The notes beneath the pieces were generated by a model. It saw nothing but the letters and a program-made list of their open reading frames with translations, was not told the origin of the DNA and ran no database searches. From assembly GCA_044450785.1 (NCBI GenBank), contig JBIOJM010000075.1, forward strand, positions 1 to 32,404: 32,404 nucleotides of DNA, in the 5' to 3' direction. How positions within the stretch are numbered: position 1 is the first letter of the stretch; each line of letters starts with the position of its first letter. Made by a program: the position numbers and the translations under genes. This stretch comes from JBIOJM01 sp044450785. Lineage in GTDB: Bacteria > Planctomycetota > Planctomycetia > Isosphaerales > Isosphaeraceae. Shown one piece after another: positions 1 through 6,209 of the stretch.

Positions 1-63
1 GGGCGACCGGTTAATTCCTTCGCGACGCAAGGTCAGGAGGTCGCGGGCCTCTCGTCTTTACCA

Positions 64-107
64 CCTCGCCCCCCCGGGGAGAGGTCGGCCGCAGGCCGGG
101 TGAGGGG
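64..107. repeat. Dispersed GC-rich palindromic intergenic repeat
   Basis: The stretch holds a C-run/G-run hairpin (CCCCCCCGGGGAGAGG) followed by GGCCGCAGGCCGGGTGAGGGG. The same kind of motif, in opposite orientation, is at 3765-3796. Such CTCTCCC/GGGAGAGG plus GGGTGAGGG units are common as dispersed intergenic repeats in GC-rich bacterial genomes. It encodes nothing recognisable. Confidence 0.55.
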
Positions 108-200
108 GCCCGGGCGGTGGTGATCAGCGAGGAGCCTCAAAAAACGGGCGGACGTCAGGCGGCGGGGGTCGTTGCGTGTGGCTGGCGGGGTGGATATGCT

Positions 201-407
201 ATGGTCATGAGTATCGTCCAAGAGATCGAAAACGTGATCCGGAAGCTACCGGCCGAGGATCTCGCCGCGCTCCGCGCCTGGTTTGCCGAGTTCGACGCCG
301 ACGCCTGGGATCGTCAGTTCGAGCAGGACGTCGCCGCGGGGCGGCTCGATGAACTGGCCGAGGAAGCGTTGCGAGATCTGCGCGAAGGGCATTGCACTGA
401 CCGGTGA
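201..407 (+). CDS. Small antitoxin-like protein of a toxin-antitoxin pair
   Basis: A 68-residue acidic protein. The N-terminal part (VQEIENVIRKLPAEDLAALR) reads as an amphipathic helix, followed by AWFAEFDADAWDRQFEQDV and an acidic Ala/Glu-rich C-terminus ending DLREGHCTDR. This layout matches the small antitoxins that precede RelE/ParE-like toxins in planctomycetes and cyanobacteria. The next gene overlaps by four bases (GTGA at 404-407), so the two are probably translated together. I chose ATG 201 because a GGGGTGG stretch lies about seven bases upstream; ATG 207 is an alternative. The function is inferred from family resemblance and gene pairing; I see no DNA-binding motif I can name. Confidence 0.7.
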   Translation: MVMSIVQEIENVIRKLPAEDLAALRAWFAEFDADAWDRQFEQDVAAGRLDELAEEALRDLREGHCTDR

Positions 408-598
408 ACCACCGCGCGACTCCGAGGTTCTGGGAACGCTATCAAGGCCTGCCGGCAGAGGTCCAACGGCTCGCCGACAACTGCTACGAACTGCTCCGGC
501 AGGACTCGCGGCACCCGTCATTGCACCTGAAGCAGGTCATCGGGGATGTCCCGTCGCCCGGAGCGAGATTCCCGACCGTCGGGGAGCGTCTGCCATGA
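404..598 (+). CDS. RelE/ParE-like toxin, C-terminally truncated
   Basis: A 64-residue protein starting at GTG 404 inside the stop of the antitoxin gene. The N-terminal two thirds (TPRFWERYQGLPAEVQRLA, then YELLRQDSRHPSLHLKQV) match the start of the RelE/ParE-type toxins that usually accompany this antitoxin; these normally run to about 85-95 residues with a WSVRVG-type strand and a C-terminal core. Here the sequence changes after KQV to GDVPSPGARFPTVGERLP and stops, and neither other frame restores the missing strands. The toxin is therefore probably inactive, or the locus is a remnant. Its stop overlaps the next start (ATGA, 595-598). Confidence 0.65.
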   Translation: MNHRATPRFWERYQGLPAEVQRLADNCYELLRQDSRHPSLHLKQVIGDVPSPGARFPTVGERLP

Positions 599-810
599 TC
601 GATCCGGTGCGGCAGGAGGTCCTGCACGTCCTGGCCGAGTTGAGCGAGGCGGTGCCGGAGGTGCGGCTTGGCCAGCTCATGGCCAACCTTTCGTACCTGG
701 CTCGGGGCCTGTCGAGCGAGGCAATCTGGAACATGGAGGATGCGGAGTTGCTGGCGGCCGCCCGCGAGCACCTGGAGCAATGGCGATCGCATCGGGGGGC
801 ACCCGCCTGA
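595..810 (+). CDS. Small conserved-looking protein of unknown function
   Basis: A 71-residue, mostly helical, acidic protein (MIDPVRQEVLHVLAELSEAV, then VRLGQLMANLSYLARGLSSE, then AIWNMEDAELLAAAREHLEQ). Similar short proteins with the pattern RxGQLxANLxxLARG...IWxxEDxELL occur, to my memory, in planctomycete genomes, but I know no assigned function. The start ATG 595 overlaps the stop of the truncated toxin by four bases, so it is the third member of a tightly coupled cluster. There is no signal peptide or membrane helix. Whether it belongs to the toxin-antitoxin unit or was brought next to it by the event that truncated the toxin cannot be settled here. Confidence 0.6.
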   Translation: MIDPVRQEVLHVLAELSEAVPEVRLGQLMANLSYLARGLSSEAIWNMEDAELLAAAREHLEQWRSHRGAPA

Positions 811-872
811 CGAGGAGTTTAAAGAAAAGACATGACCAACGTATTTCGGGCTCGCTGCGTGGTCACGCGTAG

Positions 873-911
873 CCCAGCACAATGTCGGCCTTGCATGGTC
901 GTTGTGCTGGG
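873..911. repeat. 10-bp perfect inverted repeat upstream of the Cys-rich gene
   Basis: CCCAGCACAA (873-882) and TTGTGCTGGG (902-911) are perfect inverted copies separated by 19 bases. They lie 26 bases upstream of the start codon at 938, so they could be an operator or a 5'-leader hairpin. No function is demonstrated. Confidence 0.5.
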
Positions 912-937
912 AGCGCGCTACCATGCAGGAGCTAAAC

Positions 938-1342
938 ATGAGACGTTGGCACGAAGAGTACCCGAGAACGTATCGGGAGTGGAGGAAACACTACCTCTCA
1001 CACGTTGAGAGCAACATCAACTACATTCGGGTTCCGGGACGTGATCCCTACCAGATTGATTGTGATTGCGATCAACAGAAAGGACGTTTCCGCAAGAAAG
1101 ATGCTTGGGACTGCGGCAAGACTCAATGCTTGCTCTGTCATTCGGATAAGTTTCCGAAGCGAGATCCGACGAATCAGGAGTGGTGCTCGGAACGAAGACT
1201 GAAAGAAGGAACTGAAGAATTAGAAACGTATGATCGACCCCGAACCCGAAAAGCCCAGGCGTCGCCCGCGTTATTGCGGCAAGAACCCGCGGCAGTTCCA
1301 CGAGAAGTACAAGGAGCACCAGCCGGGCCGCTACCCGGATGA
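938..1342 (+). CDS. Cys-rich small protein with zinc-ribbon-like motif
   Basis: The N-terminal part is basic and aromatic (MRRWHEEYPRTYREWRKHY), followed by a conserved-looking block: CDCDQQKGRFRKKDAWDCG and then CLLCHSDKFPKR. The five cysteines (CxC ... C ... CxxC) suggest metal binding. ATG 938 was chosen because AGGAG lies at 927-931 with six bases of spacing; the ATG at 923 has no such site. After about residue 95 the sequence becomes low-complexity and reads over the start of the downstream methyltransferase gene by 113 bases, which is unusual; a nearby frameshift that removed the natural stop is likely. I recall short planctomycete proteins of this type but no function. Confidence 0.65.
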   Translation: MRRWHEEYPRTYREWRKHYLSHVESNINYIRVPGRDPYQIDCDCDQQKGRFRKKDAWDCGKTQCLLCHSDKFPKRDPTNQEWCSERRLKEGTEELETYDRPRTRKAQASPALLRQEPAAVPREVQGAPAGPLPG

Positions 1343-2285
1343 GGCGGCGAAAGTGCTGGCCAGAGGGCGGACGCCCGCCGGCACGCACCGGCCCATCATG
1401 ATGCGAGAAATCCTTGACGTCCTGTCGCCACGACCGGGGGCCGTGGCGGTGGATTGCACGCTGGGATACGGCGGCCACGCCCGCGAGCTGCTCGCGGCCG
1501 TGCAACCCGGCGGCAGGCTGCTGGGCGTCGACGCCGACCCGATCGAATTGGCCAGGACCGAGGCACGCTTGCGTACGCTCGGATTTCCCCCGGGCGCCGT
1601 GATCGTGCGGCGGATGAACTTCGCGGGCGTGGCGCGGTTCCTCGCCGATGTCGCGCCGGACGGCGCGGATGTGCTGCTCGCGGATCTCGGCCTCTCCTCG
1701 ATGCAAATCGACGACCCCTCGCGAGGCTTCACGTTCAAAGTTGACGGCCCGCTCGACATGCGGATGGACCCATCTCGAGGACGGACCGCTTCGGACCTGT
1801 TGTCGACGCTGGACGAGGCCCGCCTGGCCCAGCTCCTTGCCGAGAATTCCGATGAGCCTCACGCCTCTGAGCTCGCCGGCGCGATCCTACTCGCTCACGC
1901 GCGCGGGCCGATCACCTCCACCCGATCGCTGGCCATGGTCGTGCAAGAGAGCGTTGCGCGGCACTCCCCAAGTTCCGTCAGCTCGGGAGACGATGCGGTG
2001 CGACGCGTCTTCCAGGCACTTCGAATCGCCGTGAACGACGAATTGGGATCGCTCACGGTGCTCCTCCGAAGCCTCCCATCCTGCCTCAAGCCGGGAGGTC
2101 GAGCCGCCATGCTCTCCTTCCATTCCGGCGAGGATCGACGGGTGAAGTCGGCCTTCAAAGACGGTCTCCAAGACGGCACCTATACGTCGATCGCAACGGA
2201 AGTCATCCGTGCCACCGCCGAGGAGAGGCGCGACAACCCACGTTCCAGGGCGGCCAAGCTGCGATACGCGGTCCGTCGCTCCTGA
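1230..2285 (+). CDS. rsmH: RsmH-family 16S rRNA (cytosine-N4) methyltransferase paralog
   Basis: RsmH (MraW) methylates N4 of C1402 in 16S rRNA using S-adenosylmethionine. The 351-residue product has the SAM-binding segment VDCTLGYGGHARELL with GVDAD after it, the family hallmark ADLGLSSMQIDDPSRGF with DGPLDMRMD, then RRVFQALRIAVNDEL and LKPGGRAAMLSFHSGEDR, and ends in a basic region. It is about 40 residues longer than typical RsmH because of an N-terminal extension (YCGKNPRQFHEKYKEHQPGR then GRTPAGTHRPI), which I associate with an RsmH-like paralogous group. None of the usual mra/fts neighbours is present, which also argues for a second copy with perhaps a different target. SFHSGEDR replaces the more usual SFHSLEDR. 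No strong ribosome binding site precedes ATG 1230. Confidence 0.88.
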   Translation: MIDPEPEKPRRRPRYCGKNPRQFHEKYKEHQPGRYPDEAAKVLARGRTPAGTHRPIMMREILDVLSPRPGAVAVDCTLGYGGHARELLAAVQPGGRLLGVDADPIELARTEARLRTLGFPPGAVIVRRMNFAGVARFLADVAPDGADVLLADLGLSSMQIDDPSRGFTFKVDGPLDMRMDPSRGRTASDLLSTLDEARLAQLLAENSDEPHASELAGAILLAHARGPITSTRSLAMVVQESVARHSPSSVSSGDDAVRRVFQALRIAVNDELGSLTVLLRSLPSCLKPGGRAAMLSFHSGEDRRVKSAFKDGLQDGTYTSIATEVIRATAEERRDNPRSRAAKLRYAVRRS

Positions 2286-2310
2286 TCCAACGGAGCCTCG
2301 CCCCACTGCC

Positions 2311-2339
2311 TTGCATTCGGCATACGCGAGTATTATGCT
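2311..2339 (+). promoter_or_regulatory. Possible sigma70-type promoter of the prepilin gene
   Basis: TTGCAT (2311-2316) and TATGCT (2334-2339) are separated by 17 bases, 52 bases upstream of ATG 2392. The leader holds GAGTATT at 2328-2334 and 2342-2348 and the reverse complement AATACTC at 2370-2376, which could be operator half-sites. This is pattern matching only. Confidence 0.35.
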
Positions 2340-2391
2340 TCGAGTATTCGTAATACCGGCTCATGACAAAATACTCCCAGGATTTTCTGCC

Positions 2392-3189
2392 ATGATCGGC
2401 ACGGCTCGCCGGGCGTTCACTCTCATCGAATTGCTGGTAGTCATCGCGATCATCGCGGTCCTGGTTGGCGTGTTGCTTCCCGCGGTTCAAGCGGCGCGGG
2501 AGGCGGCGAGGCGAATGGACTGCCAGAGCCATCTGCACCAGATTGGGCTGGGGGTCATGCAATACTTCGACGACTGGAACGGCCAGTTCTTCTTGCACCA
2601 CCCGTTTGACGCCGACAGCCTGTCTGGTGTCGGCCATGCCGAGTCGTTCGCCGAGATCTACTGGGAAGACAAGATCATGCCCTACGTCAACCCCGCGTTC
2701 GCGAACGAAGCAATCGCCAAGGCGGGGACTCAGATCGCCGACGACAAGATCTTCCGGTGCATGTCCGACACATCGATCGTGAAGCCGTACGTTGATCCGA
2801 CCAGCGGACTGGTGGACGGGATCACCAACCGGACCAGCTACCTGATGAACTCGCTCTTGAGCCACAAGACGATCCGCTACGGGCGCTGGTCGTTCCCGCG
2901 CTTTCAATATGAGATCGGCACGTCGAATTTGGTCGCCTTCAGCGAGCGGGACGGCGCGGTCATGGACGCCAATATCAACGACCCCGTCGCTGCCACCGAC
3001 CCGAGGCAGGACGACTACGATATCTGGCTCGGCACGGTCACGCTCGACAAGTGGATCCCCTGGAAGCGGCACGGGAGCTCGAACGTCCTTTACCTCGACG
3101 GCCACGCCAAGTCGATTGAGAAGGCCGACGCATACCTGGGCATTTACCCCGGCGGACAGGTCCTCACGAACCCCAGTTTCTATCCGTGA
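2392..3189 (+). CDS. DUF1559-like type II/IV prepilin-family protein
   Basis: A 265-residue protein with a class III signal at its N-terminus: a short basic leader (MIGTARR) and then AFTLIELLVVIAIIAVLVGV, the prepilin cleavage and hydrophobic helix. It continues LLPAVQAAREAARRMDCQSH, the N-terminal signature of the DUF1559 proteins that are hugely expanded in planctomycetes. Near the C-terminus the motif RHGSSNVLYLDGHAKSIE corresponds to the H-x9-DG motif of the family. Such proteins are thought to be pseudopilins at the cell surface or in the periplasm; the individual role is unknown. ATG 2392 is chosen because it places the leader directly before the FTLIELL motif; the longer frame upstream has no prepilin character. 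Confidence 0.88.
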   Translation: MIGTARRAFTLIELLVVIAIIAVLVGVLLPAVQAAREAARRMDCQSHLHQIGLGVMQYFDDWNGQFFLHHPFDADSLSGVGHAESFAEIYWEDKIMPYVNPAFANEAIAKAGTQIADDKIFRCMSDTSIVKPYVDPTSGLVDGITNRTSYLMNSLLSHKTIRYGRWSFPRFQYEIGTSNLVAFSERDGAVMDANINDPVAATDPRQDDYDIWLGTVTLDKWIPWKRHGSSNVLYLDGHAKSIEKADAYLGIYPGGQVLTNPSFYP

Positions 3190-3215
3190 TTCGTGACGCG
3201 ATAGAGGAGCATTCG

Positions 3216-3599
3216 ATGATTCGCGGCGTCCACACGATGTTCTACTCCTCGGAGCCCGACGCCCTGCGCGCGTTCCTCCGGGACAAGATTGGCTTCCCGT
3301 TCACCGACGTGGGCGGCGGCTGGCTCATCTTCGACCTGCCCGAGGCCGACATGGGCTGCCACCCCGCCGACGAGGCCGAGGGCAAGCGGTCCGGCACTCA
3401 CGACATCTCGTTTTACTGCGACGACATCGAAAAGACGGTTGCCGACCTCGCAGCGCGCGGCGTCGAATTCACGGGACCGGTCGTCGATCAGGGGTACGGC
3501 CTCGTCACCCACTTCCGGCTGCCGGGCGGCTTTGCGGTCCAGCTCTACGAGCCGCGATACACCAAGGGATCGTCGCGAAGTCCAGCGGGGCCGGCCTGA
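3216..3599 (+). CDS. VOC-fold (glyoxalase/bleomycin resistance-like) protein
   Basis: A 127-residue single-domain protein of the vicinal oxygen chelate type. The two beta-alpha-beta-beta-beta halves are visible: MIRGVHTMFYSSEPDALRAF to WLIFDLPEADMGCHP, then HDISFYCDDIEKTVADLAAR to GFAVQLYEP. Members bind a metal and act on small molecules; the substrate cannot be deduced. AGAGGAG at 3203-3209, six bases before ATG 3216, fixes the start. It lies 26 bases after the prepilin gene on the same strand and may be co-transcribed, although the two functions do not obviously connect. The C-terminal tail (GSSRSPAGPA) is probably disordered. Confidence 0.85.
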   Translation: MIRGVHTMFYSSEPDALRAFLRDKIGFPFTDVGGGWLIFDLPEADMGCHPADEAEGKRSGTHDISFYCDDIEKTVADLAARGVEFTGPVVDQGYGLVTHFRLPGGFAVQLYEPRYTKGSSRSPAGPA

Positions 3600-3624
3600 C
3601 GATCACGGATTGCCGTACGCGGAT

Positions 3625-3714
3625 ATGAGAAAGATCATCTCTTACATTGCCATTGACGAGTTCATCATCCACGTGATTCCCACCTTCATCGGCGAAGGCA
3701 TTCCTTCTGTAGAA
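3625..3714 (+). pseudogene. Remnant of a dihydrofolate reductase-like (RibD C-terminal) gene with internal deletion
   Basis: The frame reads MRKIISYIA and then, without a break, IDEFIIHVIPTFIGEGIPS. The first piece looks like the extreme N-terminus of the RibD-C/DHFR-like reductases (MRKI.YY.A), the second like their C-terminal segment (IDEFIIHVIPTFIGEGIPL). About 130 residues that normally separate the two are missing. After about 3714 there is no family similarity. It is best read as a gene collapsed by internal deletion. Confidence 0.5.
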
Positions 3715-3764
3715 ACGATGCGGATGGGGCGATGCAACTGGGGGAGGCTCTCGGTGCGGCTCGG

Positions 3765-3796
3765 CCCTCACCCCAGCCCTCTCCCGCGGGAGAGGG
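3765..3796. repeat. Dispersed palindromic repeat, second copy
   Basis: CCCTCACCCCAGCCCTCTCC begins the unit, and the 20-bp segment 3777-3796 is a perfect palindrome centred on CCGCGG. It belongs to the same type as the repeat at 64-107, in inverted orientation. The surrounding 3715-4073 holds no gene that I can support. Confidence 0.6.
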
Positions 3797-4073
3797 AGCC
3801 AGAAACCGTAGATCGGCCGCTGCTGTGCTGTGGCGGGGCCTACGGCCCCTCTCTCTGCCCTTGTTAACGTGCCCGGTTCGCGGCCATCCCCGGCGGGCTG
3901 CTCGCGTATCCAAGCTTTGGCCCGGCAAGAAGATAAGAATGGCGCGTTCAAAATCGCTGCTTTCGCCATCAACAATCTTACCGCGATAAGCCGATGAAAG
4001 CCTACATACCGCCAGGCCTGAGCGGTTGCGCTGCGCGTTCCGTTCAGGAGGGACAGGGGAAGGAGCCGCTCCG

Positions 4074-4716
4074 ATGGTGCGATCCGGCTGGTCGACAGTC
4101 ATCCTCGCGACCCTGCTGCTCCATTGGTTCGAGCCGTTGCCCTGCCGCGCTCAGCCTCCGGGCCAGCCGGCGACGTCAATCCCAGCCCTGCCCTCGACGC
4201 CGATCGCCGCCCCGGCCGGTGGCGTCAATCCCGCCACCCCGGTCGGGGAGCGACTTCGGGGCGGTGAAGCTGGAGCCCACGCCGCTCGAGCCGAGCGACC
4301 TTCGTTTTCCGATCAACCTCGCCACCGCCTTGCGCTTGGCCGACGCCCGGCCGCTGATCGTGGCCGCTGCCCAGGCCAGTGTGTGGGTGGCCGAAGCGCA
4401 GCTCACGCGGGCCAAGGTCCTCTGGGTTCCCCAGCTCAACCTCGGCGGCGATTATATCCGGCACGACGGCGGCGGCCCGGATTTTAACAAGGGCATCCTC
4501 ACCGCCCCGAGCGTGAACTTTTTCTACGGCGGTGCCGGCATGTCGGAGATCCAGGCCCTGACCGATGTCATCTTCGAGCCCCTGGTCGCTCGCCAGGTCT
4601 TGAATGCCCGTAACAATGACATCCAGACCGCGAAGAACGACGCGCTGCTCATGACGGCCGACGCCTACTTCCGCGTGCACCAGTATCGTGGAATGCCAGC
4701 AGCGGTTTTACCGTAA
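4074..4716 (+). pseudogene. TolC-like outer-membrane efflux factor, copy 1, frameshifted and truncated
   Basis: ATG 4074 follows AGGAG (4061-4065). The first frame encodes a signal peptide (MVRSGWSTVILATLLLHWF ... LPCRAQ) and a Pro/Ala-rich linker. Near the GGGG run at 4245-4248 the homology moves to another frame, which then gives the start of a TolC-family protein: LEPSDLRFPINLATALRLAD, FEPLVARQVLNARNNDIQTA, ADAYFRVHQYRG. The same segments appear in the longer copy at 6210-7667. After RVHQYRGM (about 4692) similarity ends abruptly and the frame stops with AAVLP. Only about the first 150 of 480 residues remain, without the coiled coils or most of the barrel, so the copy cannot be functional. 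Confidence 0.8.
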
Positions 4717-4718
4717 GA

Positions 4719-5081
4719 ATGACGAATCAACCGCGATCCTTCGCCGGCTTTCCCGTTCTGACGGGTAATCAGCAATGGAAACCGGGTCAGATACTCGTCT
4801 TCTACGTTCTGACCAAGAAGTATTATCCGGTATCCTTTGTCGCCGGGGGCTTCCAGTTCGACTTGGGCGGCAGGTCATCAACAGCCATACCGGGACCAGC
4901 GGGGATCTTTCTTCGGCTGAAGTACGATCCTGCCACGTTCGCCCGCACTCTGAATTGGATCGTTGCCTATGGCCAGGGCAACGAGGTGGGCCAGGGCGCG
5001 AAATATGGTCTGCCCAACACGGCAATCAACGAGATCACCAGCGCAAGGACCCACCGCTCCGATTTCGCCGGGCATTTCTAA
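4719..5081 (+). CDS. Open frame of unknown origin at the breakpoint of the truncated TolC copy
   Basis: The frame reads through the breakpoint at about 4692 (NASSGFTVRMTNQPRSFAGF) and continues for 120 residues from ATG 4719 with plausible protein composition: WKPGQILVFYVLTKKYYPVS, FQFDLGG, AIPGPAGIFLRLKYDPATFA, LNWIVAYGQG and GLPNTAINEI. Beta-strand-like, Gly/aromatic-rich sequence suggests the C-terminal part of a secreted or surface protein joined here by rearrangement. There is no signal peptide, and the first ATG lies three bases after the stop of the TolC fragment. I do not recognise a family. It may be a gene fragment rather than an expressed gene. Confidence 0.4.
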   Translation: MTNQPRSFAGFPVLTGNQQWKPGQILVFYVLTKKYYPVSFVAGGFQFDLGGRSSTAIPGPAGIFLRLKYDPATFARTLNWIVAYGQGNEVGQGAKYGLPNTAINEITSARTHRSDFAGHF

Positions 5082-5090
5082 TCGACCTCG

Positions 5091-5984
5091 TCACTCGTCG
5101 AACTTGACGACGTCACCACCGGCGCGGGTGATCAGTGCATACCAGAGCCTCCGGAATTGATGCGCGGGCAGGCGACGGACCGAGCCATCGCAGAATAGCC
5201 CGTTGGAACCATCGGTGTGAGTCGACCCGCTGTAGACCTTGCGGGCCAGTGGATCCTTACCTTCGTAAACTGGGGACGTGTGGACGTCGAACTCGCTGCC
5301 ACCCCATCCGCCGACGGCCCAGCCGAAGCTGTCGCGCTTCTCGACCATCGCCAGGGTGAAGCCCGCGCCGTCGGTGATTTCCTTGAAGCCGACGTTGCGA
5401 GCCCTCGGCCGGCCGTCCGGACCCTTCACCTTCCCATCCGGGGTGATGACGGTCATCATCACGCCGAGGTAGGTCCCCTGCTTTTTGACGAAGTCTTCGC
5501 CCCAGGGTCCGCGGCCACCGCCCCAATTGGCGCCGTAGTGCGTCATTGCGAAGGTCGAGCGGCTCTCCGGAAAACGCACCTCGCCGGCCGGGACGTTCTC
5601 GACGTTGGGGTTGTCGGGGCAGAGAAAGGTCGTAATCCGGTAGGTGACTGACGTTTGGTTGGCGGCGTGCCAGTTCTCCAGGTCGAAATTGTACGCGTTG
5701 TAAGCGTCCACCTCCCCCATGTACGGCAAAATCGCCGTGAACACGCTGTGTCCGTTGCCGTGGCCCTCGCCGCGAGTCTGGCTCATCGGGAATGTGTTGT
5801 TGGCGGAGTGGTAATTGTGCAATGCCAAACCGATCTGCCTGAGGTTGTGCACGCAGCTCGCCGCCCGCGCCGCGGCTCGGGCGGTCTGAACCGCCGGCAA
5901 CAGGACAGCCACCAGCACACTGACGATGGCGACCACGACCAGCAGCTCGACCAGTGTGATTCCCCTGCAAGTGTCTCGTCGCAT
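5091..5984 (-). CDS. DUF1559 prepilin-like protein
   Basis: A 297-residue member of the planctomycete DUF1559 family. The N-terminus MRRDTCRGITLVELLVVVAI is a prepilin leader and helix (G-ITLVELL), followed by LLPAVQTARAAARAASCVHN and LRQIGLALHNYHSANNTFP, which are signature segments. The C-terminal motif GSTHTDGSNGLFCDGSVRRL corresponds to H-x9-DG. GGGAGGAG lies about seven bases upstream of ATG 5984. It is antisense to the two TolC-like copies and sits exactly where the 5' end of the second copy should be, so it may have arrived by insertion or rearrangement. It probably acts as an envelope-associated pseudopilin; the specific role is unknown. Confidence 0.9.
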   Translation of the reverse strand: MRRDTCRGITLVELLVVVAIVSVLVAVLLPAVQTARAAARAASCVHNLRQIGLALHNYHSANNTFPMSQTRGEGHGNGHSVFTAILPYMGEVDAYNAYNFDLENWHAANQTSVTYRITTFLCPDNPNVENVPAGEVRFPESRSTFAMTHYGANWGGGRGPWGEDFVKKQGTYLGVMMTVITPDGKVKGPDGRPRARNVGFKEITDGAGFTLAMVEKRDSFGWAVGGWGGSEFDVHTSPVYEGKDPLARKVYSGSTHTDGSNGLFCDGSVRRLPAHQFRRLWYALITRAGGDVVKFDE

Positions 5985-6209
5985 CGGTTACTCCTCCCGT
6001 TCAAAGTCCCTACATTGGTCCGAGATATGGAACCAACGTGGCATTGTACCCGAGGTTCGAGAAGAGCGTGAGGAGAAAGCGAATCGACCTCGCCGGCGTC
6101 AACGGCGCCTCGGACCCCGCTGCCGGCACCGCGTCCGTTTCGGCTGGCGAGCCAATCGCCCTCGCCAGCGCCGGCTTCGGCCCGCGCGCCAGGGGTCGGC
6201 GATCCGGCC

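Noticed and set aside
6014..6036. ATTGGTCC ... GGAACCAA pair upstream of the DUF1559 gene as an operator
   Set aside because: The symmetry needs a bulge and there is no independent support.
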